A stretch of 64,000 nt of DNA from a virus: IMG/VR virus record IMGVR_UViG_3300035670_008749, positions 1 to 64,000 of that record; one strand, written 5' to 3'. Under the pieces are notes generated by a model, which worked only from the letters and a program-made list of their open reading frames with translations, was not told the origin of the DNA and searched no databases. Shown here piece by piece: positions 17,272-25,670 of this stretch. Positions within the stretch are counted from its first letter, which is position 1. Every line of letters starts with the position of its first letter. The position numbers were made by a program, and so were the translations under genes.

Positions 17272-17538
17272 TTACCAGGCAACGTATCCTTTAGGCTTTC
17301 TTTGATTAGTAATAGCCTTACTCATCTTATCATTAGCTTTTATAAGATCGTCGATAGTCTTAACGTAATATCTTGTTTGTCCTGGCATTCCCCAGTCTCC
17401 TTTTTTCTTAAGATCAACAAAGTCATAAGTTGTAAGCTCGTCTCCTTCTACAGGACCGTGATCAACTCTACCATCTCTTTTGGTAGCCTTTTCAAACTCA
17501 TTTCTAGAGCTTATATTTTTATAACCGTATTTTTCCAT
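17272..17538 (-). CDS. Small hypothetical protein on the minus strand
   Basis: An 88-residue hydrophilic protein (starts 'MEKYGYKNISSRNEFEK', ends 'RKPKGYVAW') fills the gap between two plus-strand genes exactly, with its stop just past the Fpg/Nei stop. A GATATATA box lies six bases before its ATG on the minus strand. The plus-strand frame over the same bases is hydrophobic, Ser-rich and overlaps both neighbours, so the minus strand is the better reading. Family not recognised. It is an isolated reverse-strand gene in a plus-strand region. Confidence 0.65.
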   Translation of the reverse strand: MEKYGYKNISSRNEFEKATKRDGRVDHGPVEGDELTTYDFVDLKKKGDWGMPGQTRYYVKTIDDLIKANDKMSKAITNQRKPKGYVAW

Positions 17539-17544
17539 ATAAAC

Positions 17545-17552
17545 TATATATC
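17545..17552 (-). promoter_or_regulatory. GATATATA box (candidate late promoter)
   Basis: On the minus strand the octamer is six bases before the ATG at 17538. The plus-strand reading (TATATATC) directly abuts the ATG of the divergent exonuclease gene. Confidence 0.4.
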
Positions 17553-18248
17553 ATGTTACACAAAGGAACATTAGAAGGTTCGATTTTTTTCGACATTGAG
17601 ACATCCGGATTATATCCAACATTAGAGGAGCTAAAATCAAATGATCCACACTTAGCTGAATTATGGGTTAAGCGATGTAAATGGCTACAGAAACAAGTAG
17701 ATCCAGGAGAATCAACAGATCCGAGCGATCTTTGGATAAATCGTTCATCCTTACATCCTGAATTTGGTAGGATTGTTTGTGTTACCTTCGGAGTGTTTAC
17801 ACCGGAAGGATTGGAAAGATTAACTAGCTTTTACGGAGATGACGAAAAAGACATCTTAGAGAAAACAAATAAAGTACTAGCAAACTCAAGATCCAAATCA
17901 TATAAACTAGCAGGACAGAACATAAAAAACTTCGATGTTCCATATTTGGGTAAAAGAATGCTAATAAACAACTTAACTCCAGATCCAATAATTCAAACAT
18001 GGAACAAAAAGCCATGGGAAACATCTTTTATGGATCTTGCAGAGATATTTTCATTCGGTGCGTGGGGGCAAACATTTTCATCTCTTGATTTAATTTCACA
18101 TGTTTTAGGGGTGCCAACTTCTAAAGACAATATGGAAGGGTCTCAAGTACATGAATACTATTGGGACGGTAGAGTTGAAGAGATTAAAGAATACTGTGAG
18201 CAGGATGTTGTTTGTACAATGAATTGTTTTAAGAAAATAACATCTTAA
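17553..18248 (+). CDS. DEDDy-type 3'-5' exonuclease (DnaQ / PolB-exonuclease-like)
   Basis: A 231-residue protein with all three exonuclease motifs of the RNase H-like DEDD superfamily. Exo I is 'IFFDIETSG' (D14, E16), Exo II is 'GQNIKNFDVPYL' (D128) and Exo III is 'YCEQDVVC' (Y214, D218), giving the Tyr-type subclass found in DNA polymerase B proofreading domains. No polymerase domain is present. It likely degrades single-stranded DNA 3'-5' in repair or replication. The divergent small gene shares its ~14-base upstream region. Confidence 0.85.
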   Translation: MLHKGTLEGSIFFDIETSGLYPTLEELKSNDPHLAELWVKRCKWLQKQVDPGESTDPSDLWINRSSLHPEFGRIVCVTFGVFTPEGLERLTSFYGDDEKDILEKTNKVLANSRSKSYKLAGQNIKNFDVPYLGKRMLINNLTPDPIIQTWNKKPWETSFMDLAEIFSFGAWGQTFSSLDLISHVLGVPTSKDNMEGSQVHEYYWDGRVEEIKEYCEQDVVCTMNCFKKITS

Positions 18249-18261
18249 TATAGAAGATTGG

Positions 18262-18269
18262 GATATATA
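18262..18269 (+). promoter_or_regulatory. GATATATA box (candidate late promoter)
   Basis: Located 20 bases before the TTG start of the NTase-fold gene that opens the head module. Confidence 0.45.
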
Positions 18270-18289
18270 CGTTAAAGTGATATCCTGAT

Positions 18290-19084
18290 TTGAAAAATAT
18301 TTTAAATTTTTATTCTTGGGTTTTAGAAAAGGAGGAAAGGGACGATTTTTATAAAAAAGAACTAAATCCTCTATTCTGGGAAAAAATCAGCGAAGATCTC
18401 CCAGAAAATGCCGGCGCTGAAAACTATCAGTTTGATCCTAAATTAAGAAAGAAACTCCTAGAGTTAGCCGAAGATTTTTACACATCATTAGGATTCGAAC
18501 CAGAAATAAAAGACATCCAATTAACAGGATCTTTAGCTAATTACAACTGGACCGATAAATCGGATTTAGATGTACACGTCTTAATAGATTTTACTGAAAT
18601 AGACGAAAATTTCCCTCTTGTTAAAAAAGCAATAGATGGTGTAAGATTTATATGGAATCTTAGACACAAAATAAAAATAAGAGGATTTGATGTGGAATTA
18701 TATGTCCAAGATATTAACGAGCCCCACACTGCTTCAGGATTATATTCATTATTGAAAAACGAGTGGATTAGAGTACCCAAGTACAGTCCACCAGAAATAG
18801 ATTACAAAGACGTAGATCTAAAATTCCAAGGTATAGTTTCTGATATATTAAAAATGGAAAATTTAATGGCGGCATCAGATTTTTCAACCGTTACTGAAAT
18901 TGAACTCTATAATCACGCTTTAGAAATAAAGAAAAAAATAATGAAAATGCGAAAAGAAGGACTGGAGAGAGAAGGGGAATTTTCGGTTGAAAATTTAGCA
19001 TTTAAAAAATTAAGAAACGAAGGATATATAGAAAAGATAATAGAGTTAATCTCTAAAGCATATTCAAATATATACAATGAATAA
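18290..19084 (+). CDS. Nucleotidyltransferase-fold protein, possible internal head protein
   Basis: A 264-residue protein, start TTG at 18290 (no upstream ATG in frame; the box at 18262 supports it). The NTase signature is Gly80-Ser81 followed by 'DKSDLDVHVLIDF' with D92 and D94, the metal-binding Asp pair of Pol-beta-type nucleotidyltransferases. A third acidic residue probably lies in 'GFDVELYVQD'. The N-terminus 'MKNILNFYSWVLEKEER' resembles the motif at the start of the head proteins here (aromatic-x-x-hydrophobic-x-Glu), so the protein may be packaged in the capsid and injected. It overlaps the next gene by eight bases. Substrate unknown; toxin-like or tRNA/protein-modifying roles are possible. 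Confidence 0.65.
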   Translation: MKNILNFYSWVLEKEERDDFYKKELNPLFWEKISEDLPENAGAENYQFDPKLRKKLLELAEDFYTSLGFEPEIKDIQLTGSLANYNWTDKSDLDVHVLIDFTEIDENFPLVKKAIDGVRFIWNLRHKIKIRGFDVELYVQDINEPHTASGLYSLLKNEWIRVPKYSPPEIDYKDVDLKFQGIVSDILKMENLMAASDFSTVTEIELYNHALEIKKKIMKMRKEGLEREGEFSVENLAFKKLRNEGYIEKIIELISKAYSNIYNE

Positions 19085-21671
19085 TAACATGAAAAAAGAC
19101 ATCTACGGAGGATTTAATCCCATTTTCGAAAGTATGAGAAATTCCCTTAATGAGGAAGACAGAAGCACTAGAAAAGAAAAAGCAATAGATACTATTACTG
19201 CTGTTGTTACAACATTAAACACAATGTTTAGTTTGTTACTTTCATCTAAAATGGAAGACGCTAAAACTGTAAGAGGGTTCGAGTCTATAAAGAATAAGAT
19301 ATTAGGCTCTGATAACTTTGGGTCTTTCAGACAATATGTTCTTTCTTTTTTAGAATCGCTTTCGGTTTTAGACCCCTCACAAAAAGTTGCTTATGAATCT
19401 AATATAAAACTAGTTAATGGTTTGCTTGGTGGAGAAATCGAAGCTGTTTTAGGAGACCCTAAAATTTTTAAGAGCTTAAAAAATGACACTATCGCTAAGA
19501 TCTTAGAAAACTTTACTAATGATCTTAAAGACAGAGAAAACCAAATGAGAAAAACTAACCCTAAGCTTTTCGGAGAAGTTGTTAAGAAGGGAATGGTTGT
19601 TAAAGAAGGTTTAACTGAAAAAAGAAAAACCGGAGACGAAACGGATACAACAGATGCAGAATTTAGAGGGCAAGCTTTTAATAAATCTAAGGAGTCTTTA
19701 GATGCTGCTAATTCATTTGTTGGTATGGTTGATAGAGATAAGTATGTACCAACTTTAAAAGATAACGCTGATGTAAGAAGATACAAGGAAATAGCAGATT
19801 CATTATACAAAAAAGCGCAGGATCTACAAATGATTGATAGAGGTGGTGCTTTAGGAGGTAAAATTGTTACTCCTACTGGTGAATTTAAAGCAAAAGAATA
19901 TAAAAGAAAACAGGACGATCTTATAAACGAAATTATTAGACAGAAGAAGGAGTACGAAAGACTTAAGTCTTCTCTATTAAAAATACCTCAGCAAGAAGTT
20001 GCTGCTGACCCCGTGTGTGGACCAGGTCAGATTTATGACAAAGCATTAGGTAAGTGCGTAGATGTTGTTAAAGATCCTTCTCCTAAGCCTAAGCCTAAGC
20101 CTACACCAGTTCCAGTTAAGGAGTGTACTTTCCCTATACCATTAAATAAGAAATGTACACAGGTAGGAGAACTACAGAAAAAACTAATGGATCTTATTCC
20201 TTCGGCTAAAACATATTTAGAAAAATTCGGAGGACAGGATAAAGTATATGGAAAAGGAACAGCAGCAGTAACTAATATTGTTTGGGGTTATTTATCTGGG
20301 CAAAGCGGACAGGCACTAACTTCTGAACTTAGTGAACCTATGTACGATGGAATAATGGCTCTAACTGATGCTGATGTAGACGTTACTTCAATAATCATAG
20401 AAGGAAATTATAATACTTACTATATTGATGATTTTGAAGAAATGGATATCGATCAGAAGATCCAAGAAAGAGAAGAAATAAAAGGCTCATCAATTTTATC
20501 ATTCGAAGATTTTTATTCAGTAATAGAAGAATCTTATTCATTTAAAAAAATAGATGAGCAAAGCGTATTCGACAGGCTTAAAGCTAAAGCAGATCCTGCA
20601 CCGGGAGCAACAGGAGCAACAGGAGCAACAGCTGCTCCTGCCCCAGCAAAAAAGAAAATCGTAGACAACTGCGTTAAAAAATCTCTAGAACAAGGTAAAG
20701 TTTTAGATTGCGTTTCTGGTACAGGACCATCACCTACAGGACCTACTGGAGAAACTGGACCTACTGGAGAAACTGGACCTAAATGGAAAGGATTAAAACC
20801 AGTACAGGACGGAGCTTATACTGTTCTTTATGACGAAAGTTGGGGAGAATGGTGGTCAGACGCTGCAAAAGGAGCTGTAGTAGCAGGACTTATAACTGTT
20901 GCTGTAGTTGCTACTGCGGGAGCAGCTGGTATTGCAGTTCCTATAGGAGGTACTTTAATAGGAGCTTCTTCTCTAGGAGCATCTGGTCTTGCCGGGGCAG
21001 GAGCAGCAGTAGGAGGATTAGCAACAACAACAGCTGGAGCAGCTGTATTAACAACTGGAGCAATAGGTGGAGCTTCGATAGCAAACTGGGCAGGAAGCGA
21101 CAGGAAGATGGTTACGATCCTAGTTTACAATGGATACATCGAAGAAATAGCAGTAAGAGCTATGGCTAGGGGTTTATATAACAGCTTAGGTGGAACAGTA
21201 TCTTCTCAAGACTTACTAGCTATATTCTCATCACTTATTCTTTGTAGAGGTACGTTTACAGATACTGGGGATGGTAAAGCAGTTTCAGTTTGGAGTTTGG
21301 TTAAGAGACAATACTCTTCTTTTGGAGGAGGAAGTCTAGAAGGAGATATAGCTTCTATTACTTCAGGAGGACTTGGCGGATTCGTAAAAGATTTTGTTAC
21401 CGATATGGACACTATCCCAGGATTCCCTAAATCTTTCAAAACTAAAAATCCTACGAACGGTATGCCAATTGAATTTGAAGATGCTAAAGACGCTTGTGTA
21501 GCTGCAACTGGTAAATTAAATTCTAACGAACCTAAATTAATGGAGAATCTTAAGAATATAAAAGAAGAAGATCTAGAATTACTTGGGGATCTAATGGAAG
21601 AAATCACCGACGGTGTAGTAGCAGAAATTGGAGCTTCTGCAGAAAAAGGGGAAGAAAAATCCGAAGAATAG
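19077..21671 (+). CDS. Large head-module protein with hydrophobic pore-like segment
   Basis: An 864-residue protein just before the protease gene. ATG 19077 or 19089 could be the start. The beginning has 'FNPIFESMRNSLNEE', matching the head propeptide motif, which suggests packaging and cleavage after Glu. Residues ~20-320 are helical and charged. Short collagen-like pieces follow: 'GATGATGAT' near 510 and 'GPTGETGPTGETGP' near 560. Residues ~597-672 form a long Gly/Ala/Val-rich hydrophobic stretch of membrane type ('VVAGLITVAVVATAGAAG'). The C-terminus is Glu-rich. An internal protein that inserts into the host membrane during DNA ejection would fit, but this is inference; no homologue is recognised. 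Confidence 0.65.
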   Translation: MNNNMKKDIYGGFNPIFESMRNSLNEEDRSTRKEKAIDTITAVVTTLNTMFSLLLSSKMEDAKTVRGFESIKNKILGSDNFGSFRQYVLSFLESLSVLDPSQKVAYESNIKLVNGLLGGEIEAVLGDPKIFKSLKNDTIAKILENFTNDLKDRENQMRKTNPKLFGEVVKKGMVVKEGLTEKRKTGDETDTTDAEFRGQAFNKSKESLDAANSFVGMVDRDKYVPTLKDNADVRRYKEIADSLYKKAQDLQMIDRGGALGGKIVTPTGEFKAKEYKRKQDDLINEIIRQKKEYERLKSSLLKIPQQEVAADPVCGPGQIYDKALGKCVDVVKDPSPKPKPKPTPVPVKECTFPIPLNKKCTQVGELQKKLMDLIPSAKTYLEKFGGQDKVYGKGTAAVTNIVWGYLSGQSGQALTSELSEPMYDGIMALTDADVDVTSIIIEGNYNTYYIDDFEEMDIDQKIQEREEIKGSSILSFEDFYSVIEESYSFKKIDEQSVFDRLKAKADPAPGATGATGATAAPAPAKKKIVDNCVKKSLEQGKVLDCVSGTGPSPTGPTGETGPTGETGPKWKGLKPVQDGAYTVLYDESWGEWWSDAAKGAVVAGLITVAVVATAGAAGIAVPIGGTLIGASSLGASGLAGAGAAVGGLATTTAGAAVLTTGAIGGASIANWAGSDRKMVTILVYNGYIEEIAVRAMARGLYNSLGGTVSSQDLLAIFSSLILCRGTFTDTGDGKAVSVWSLVKRQYSSFGGGSLEGDIASITSGGLGGFVKDFVTDMDTIPGFPKSFKTKNPTNGMPIEFEDAKDACVAATGKLNSNEPKLMENLKNIKEEDLELLGDLMEEITDGVVAEIGASAEKGEEKSEE

Positions 21672-21675
21672 TTAG

Positions 21676-21683
21676 ATATATAA
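21676..21683 (+). promoter_or_regulatory. GATATATA box (candidate late promoter)
   Basis: Located 10 bases before the ATG of the prohead protease-scaffold gene. Confidence 0.5.
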
Positions 21684-21693
21684 AAAAACAAAA

Positions 21694-23784
21694 ATGGAAA
21701 ATAACCTAGATTACGTACTGATATTAGAGAAATCCTCTCACAACCTTAGCACTAAAAAGCAAGGGGGTGAATATTTTCTTGAAGGTATAGCTGCTGTTTT
21801 TGGAGTTGAAAACTCTAATCACAGAATTTATGAGGAAAATGAATATTTGCCTCATATGGATTATCTTAAAAAGAAAATAGATCAGAATCGTTTAGTTGGT
21901 GAGTTAGATCACCCTAAGGAGTTTGATGTTTCTCTTAAGAACATATCACACGTTATTACAGATCTTTCCTATGATAAAGGAAACAGAAATGTAAAAATCA
22001 AAGTTAAACTTCTAGATACACCAGCAGGTAAAATTGCTAAAAGTTTAATCGATGCGGGTATTCCTATTTCTATATCTTCTAGAGCAGCTGGTAACGTTAA
22101 GGAGAATAAAAAAGTAGAGATTAAGAAAATATTTACATATGACTTAGTTGCTGATCCAGGATTTGAAAATGCTCAATTAGAAAGGGTTTATGAAAGTTTA
22201 GGATCACATTTACCTTCAGAATCTATTAAAGATTCAATTATTTCTTCATTAACCAACATAAATGAAAGTTTTGGACTTAGAAAAAATTCTAACACACAGA
22301 TATATAGAATAAAAGATACAGAGAAAATCTCTAGACTTTTAAAAGAAAACACAAATAATTCAAGAAACATGGACAATAACTTTGTCACTGCAGAAGAACT
22401 AAACGAATACTCGTTAATCCTTAAAAAAGAAATGGATTCATTGAAAAATGAATTAAGATCTGTTTCTAAAGGATCATCTTCTAGATTATCATCTAATAAC
22501 ACAGATTCAGGGTTGGAAGAAAGAATTCAAAGATTAGAAAAATATTCTGAGTATCTTGCTGAGAATTTAGAATCTGCTATTAAATATGGAGATTACTTAG
22601 CTGAAAATTTAGAAGGATCTATTTCTTATAATAAATATTTAGCCGAAAATTTAGATAAGGCTATTTCTTATGCTAAATACTTAGCTGAGCACGTTGATGG
22701 AAATATTTCATATTCTGAATACATCGCAGAAAATCTTGATAACAATATTGCTTATAGCAAGTATCTTGCTGAGAATTTGGATAAAAATATTTCTTACTCT
22801 GAGTACTTAGCAGAAAACCTTGATAAGAACATTTCTTACTCCGAATACTTAGCAGAAAACCTTGATAAGAACATTTCTTACTCTGAGTATCTTGCAGAGA
22901 ATTTGGATAAAAATATTTCTTACTCTGAGTACTTAGCAGAAAACCTTGATAAGAACATTTCTTATTCGGATTATTTAGCTGAGAACCTAGATAAGAGTAT
23001 CACTTACTCTGACTACTTAGGAGAAAAATTAGATCAAAACATTACTTACTCTGATTACTTAGGAGAGAAATTAAACGGAAACATTAACTATTCAGATTAT
23101 ATCGCTGAAAAAGTTAAATCTGGAATTGATTACACTGAATATTTAGCAGAGTCTATTAATAGAGGAGGAAAAACAACAAGAAAAAATCTTTCTCAAAACG
23201 TAAACGAATCTATTAATGAAGGAAGAAGAACTTCTGGATTCTCTGGAGATTATACAGATCTTTCTTCCAAAGTTGATAAACTTATCGAATCTGTTAGCAC
23301 AGCAAAAACAGATCAGATTATAAACGAAAATAAATACTCCTTCTTAAAGCTTGTCGATGACAGAACTAAGAAAGGATTTTTATCTCTGAACGAGGCCGAA
23401 AAACAAAAGGTCGTTAAAGCTCTTAACGAGCAGAACTATAATTCGGGTACGGATGTAGTTCAAATTATGGGATCCGCTTTAACTGAACAAGTTGAGTCTG
23501 GAGAAAAATTCCTCGATATGATACCGGGTGAATTGGTTCCTGCATGGGAAGGTCTAAATGAATCACAGAGAGCATCTATTATTGCTCAAAGTAAATTCTA
23601 TAAATTAGACACTGCTTATCAGATCAATCACTTCTGGAAAACTAGAGGACTTAATTCTGCAAAACCAGCATCTACTGAATTCTTAAACGAATCTCAAAAC
23701 ACTAACCCTAATGCTAACATGGGTGTAAGCAACTCTTACATGCAGAATATAGCAGCAGAGTTAGAAAAAAGATTTAAAAAATAA
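21694..23784 (+). CDS. 21: Prohead protease fused to scaffold-like coiled coil
   Basis: A 696-residue protein. Residues 1-~175 match the T4 gp21-type prohead protease: 'RLVGELDHPKEF' with the catalytic His73, 'DAGIPISISSRAAG' with the nucleophile Ser128 (or 129), and 'FTYDLVADPGFENAQLERVY'. Residues ~215-285 are a linker. Residues ~287-490 hold 14 tandem 14-residue units of the form YLAENLDKNISYSE, a two-heptad coiled coil. The C-terminal ~200 residues are helical and may bind the capsid protein. In T4, protease (gp21) and scaffold (gp22) are separate genes; no other scaffold gene is seen here, so this looks like a natural fusion. It starts 'YVLILEKSS', itself similar to the head propeptide motif. 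An internal ATG at 22369 could give a scaffold-only product. Confidence 0.85.
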   Translation: MENNLDYVLILEKSSHNLSTKKQGGEYFLEGIAAVFGVENSNHRIYEENEYLPHMDYLKKKIDQNRLVGELDHPKEFDVSLKNISHVITDLSYDKGNRNVKIKVKLLDTPAGKIAKSLIDAGIPISISSRAAGNVKENKKVEIKKIFTYDLVADPGFENAQLERVYESLGSHLPSESIKDSIISSLTNINESFGLRKNSNTQIYRIKDTEKISRLLKENTNNSRNMDNNFVTAEELNEYSLILKKEMDSLKNELRSVSKGSSSRLSSNNTDSGLEERIQRLEKYSEYLAENLESAIKYGDYLAENLEGSISYNKYLAENLDKAISYAKYLAEHVDGNISYSEYIAENLDNNIAYSKYLAENLDKNISYSEYLAENLDKNISYSEYLAENLDKNISYSEYLAENLDKNISYSEYLAENLDKNISYSDYLAENLDKSITYSDYLGEKLDQNITYSDYLGEKLNGNINYSDYIAEKVKSGIDYTEYLAESINRGGKTTRKNLSQNVNESINEGRRTSGFSGDYTDLSSKVDKLIESVSTAKTDQIINENKYSFLKLVDDRTKKGFLSLNEAEKQKVVKALNEQNYNSGTDVVQIMGSALTEQVESGEKFLDMIPGELVPAWEGLNESQRASIIAQSKFYKLDTAYQINHFWKTRGLNSAKPASTEFLNESQNTNPNANMGVSNSYMQNIAAELEKRFKK
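22552..23139 (+). repeat. 14 tandem 42-base repeats in the scaffold domain
   Basis: Fourteen full units and a partial fifteenth encode 14-residue blocks (Tyr-Leu-Ala-Glu-Asn-Leu-...-Tyr-Ser). Units 6-10 are nearly identical in protein but differ at silent positions, so they are not very recent copies. Fourteen residues equals two coiled-coil heptads. Confidence 0.9.
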
Positions 23785-23793
23785 TCTAACAAA

Positions 23794-25572
23794 ATGCAAC
23801 TCTTAAACGAAAACGAGATCTATGAAACATGGTCTCCAATTATCGAGAGTAAGACCGGTATGACGGATCGTTCAAAGGTAGAGTGGTTATCTAAATATTG
23901 CCACTTCCACTCATTAAACGAGTCTGCTGGAGCTTATAACTCTCTAGGCGTATTAAACGGTATGGGTAACGTACTTCCTGCTGGTAACTACCAAGGTGGT
24001 GCAGCTGGTGCGGGTCCTGCTGGTTTCTACTACAACAACACTTATGACGCTGGTCGTCCATATGTTGGTTCTGGTGATAAATTCCCATCATTACTTCCAT
24101 TGGCTATTCAGGTAGCTGCTAAAACCGTTGGTTTTGACATCGTTCCTGTTATTCCTATGGCTGGTCCTACTGGGGTATTATCTTACCTAGACTATGTATA
24201 CGCAGGTGGTACATTATCTGGTACATCTACAGATTCTTCTACTAACTTCGTAGCTAACACACCGGATATGATTAAAATCCCTACGGCTATTGCTTCTCCA
24301 GCAACTGGTCTTACAGTAGGTAATAATTATGCTATTGGTGTTGGTCTTTCAGGTACTGATGACCCATCAAACGGTGATGCTTTAGCAGTTGGTAAATTTA
24401 TCGGTAACTCACGTATTGATGGTTTCCCTATCTTTGAAATCACTATTATTGGTAGCGGAAAATCTATCTCTGATGTTTGTCCTGCTGCTGGTACTGCTGA
24501 TATCTATGCGGTAACTGGTACTCCTACTAGTTCTCAAGTAATTATTGGATCTTTAGCAGCTACTACTGCTGGTTCAGCTGTATTAGTTAAAACGTTAGAA
24601 GATCACATCCAAGGTTTCTCTGGAGCTGGTCCTGACAACACTAACGATTGGCAAGGTCCATACGTAGACGGTACTAAAAACTACGATCCTATGTTAAGAG
24701 GAGTAGGTGAGACCACTTATTACAAGTCATTAGGTCTTTCTACTTTCACTAAGTTCGTAGAAGCTGGTACTTTCCAAGTTGCTGCTTCTGTTACTACTGA
24801 GCAAATCCAAGACCTTAACAAGCAGTTCGGTATCGACGTAGTTTCTATGATCGAGAACGCACTTGTTAACGAGGTTTCTCAAGCTATTAACAAGCACATC
24901 TTATCTAGAGCATATGCTCTTGGATGGTCTAACCACTCTCAGTTCTTAATCACTGAAAACACAAACCTTAACCTTAACTTAGTAATTGGTGGTGCTGCTA
25001 CTTATACAGTTCCTAACTACATCGGTAAACAAGGTACTGCTATCACAGGCGGTTCTAAACCAGGTGCAGTTGCTGGTCCTGCTTCAGGTACTTTCGAGAA
25101 CTTATCAACAGTTCAAAGAAGACTTTACAGCCGCATCTTAGCTGCTGCTAACGTAGTTGCTAACAGAGGTCGTAGAGGTCCTGCTAACTTCATCGTTACT
25201 AACTCTCAAATCGCGTCTGCTTTACAAGACATCAGTCAGTTCACATTCGCTCCGTTTACTAACACACTTACTCAAAACAACGGTACTTTATACCCCGTAG
25301 GTTCGCTTGCTGGTATGACAGTATATGTTGATCAAAACATGTCATTCGGTGACACTAGAGTATTAGTTGGTAGAAAAGGTGCTGATGATGAGCCAGGTAT
25401 GAAATTCATGCCTTACATGATGGCTGAGTCAATTCAGACTATCTCTGAGGGTACTATGTCTCCTAAAATCGCGGTTAAATCCCGTTACTCTTTAGTTGAG
25501 GCTGGTCACCACCCAGAAACAATGTATTTCTGCTTCCACGTTAACACTGGAACTGCTACTGCTATTATCTAA
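23794..25572 (+). CDS. 23: Major capsid protein, T4 gp23-like
   Basis: A 592-residue HK97-fold capsid protein. The N-terminus 'EIYETWSPIIES' aligns with the T4 gp23 start (Leu-Leu-Asn-Lys-Trp-Lys-Pro-Leu-Leu-Glu). 'FHSLNESAGAY' gives a Leu-x-Glu prohead protease site at E43/S44, similar to the T4 site before the mature capsid start. 'GFDIVPVIPMAGPTGVLSY' matches the T4 'FDICGVQPMNSPTGQVF' region. 'KFVEAGTFQVAASVTTEQIQ' and 'FGIDVVSMIENALVNEVSQ' match the helix of the peripheral domain. Codon use shifts to C-ended Asn/Thr/Tyr codons compared with neighbours, as expected for a highly expressed gene. A strong terminator follows. Confidence 0.95.
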   Translation: MQLLNENEIYETWSPIIESKTGMTDRSKVEWLSKYCHFHSLNESAGAYNSLGVLNGMGNVLPAGNYQGGAAGAGPAGFYYNNTYDAGRPYVGSGDKFPSLLPLAIQVAAKTVGFDIVPVIPMAGPTGVLSYLDYVYAGGTLSGTSTDSSTNFVANTPDMIKIPTAIASPATGLTVGNNYAIGVGLSGTDDPSNGDALAVGKFIGNSRIDGFPIFEITIIGSGKSISDVCPAAGTADIYAVTGTPTSSQVIIGSLAATTAGSAVLVKTLEDHIQGFSGAGPDNTNDWQGPYVDGTKNYDPMLRGVGETTYYKSLGLSTFTKFVEAGTFQVAASVTTEQIQDLNKQFGIDVVSMIENALVNEVSQAINKHILSRAYALGWSNHSQFLITENTNLNLNLVIGGAATYTVPNYIGKQGTAITGGSKPGAVAGPASGTFENLSTVQRRLYSRILAAANVVANRGRRGPANFIVTNSQIASALQDISQFTFAPFTNTLTQNNGTLYPVGSLAGMTVYVDQNMSFGDTRVLVGRKGADDEPGMKFMPYMMAESIQTISEGTMSPKIAVKSRYSLVEAGHHPETMYFCFHVNTGTATAII

Positions 25573-25597
25573 TCAGTAATAGTATAAGTACATACTC

Positions 25598-25628
25598 AAA
25601 AGGGTCTTCTTCGGAAGACCCTTTTTTT
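25598..25628 (+). terminator. Rho-independent terminator after capsid gene
   Basis: A perfect 9-bp stem, agggtcttc paired with gaagaccct, encloses a ttcg tetraloop and is followed by a run of six T, with A residues on the 5' side. It lies 26 bases after the capsid stop codon. Confidence 0.9.
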
Positions 25629-25646
25629 GTTTTTAATGGTTTTTTG

Positions 25647-25654
25647 GATATATA
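25647..25654 (+). promoter_or_regulatory. GATATATA box (candidate late promoter)
   Basis: Located between the capsid terminator and the next gene, 16 bases before its ATG. Its place right after a terminator strengthens the promoter reading. Confidence 0.5.
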
Positions 25655-25670
25655 GAATAAAAGGTAAACT

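Noticed and set aside
17254-17574. Plus-strand frame of 106 codons
   Set aside because: Overlaps both neighbouring genes and is hydrophobic and Ser-rich; the minus-strand gene at 17272-17538 fits the gap exactly.
22552-23139. CRISPR-like array
   Set aside because: The 42-base units are contiguous and in frame, with no spacers and no cas genes.
23891-24100. Minus-strand open frame in the capsid gene
   Set aside because: Antisense shadow; the plus-strand capsid gene is unambiguous.
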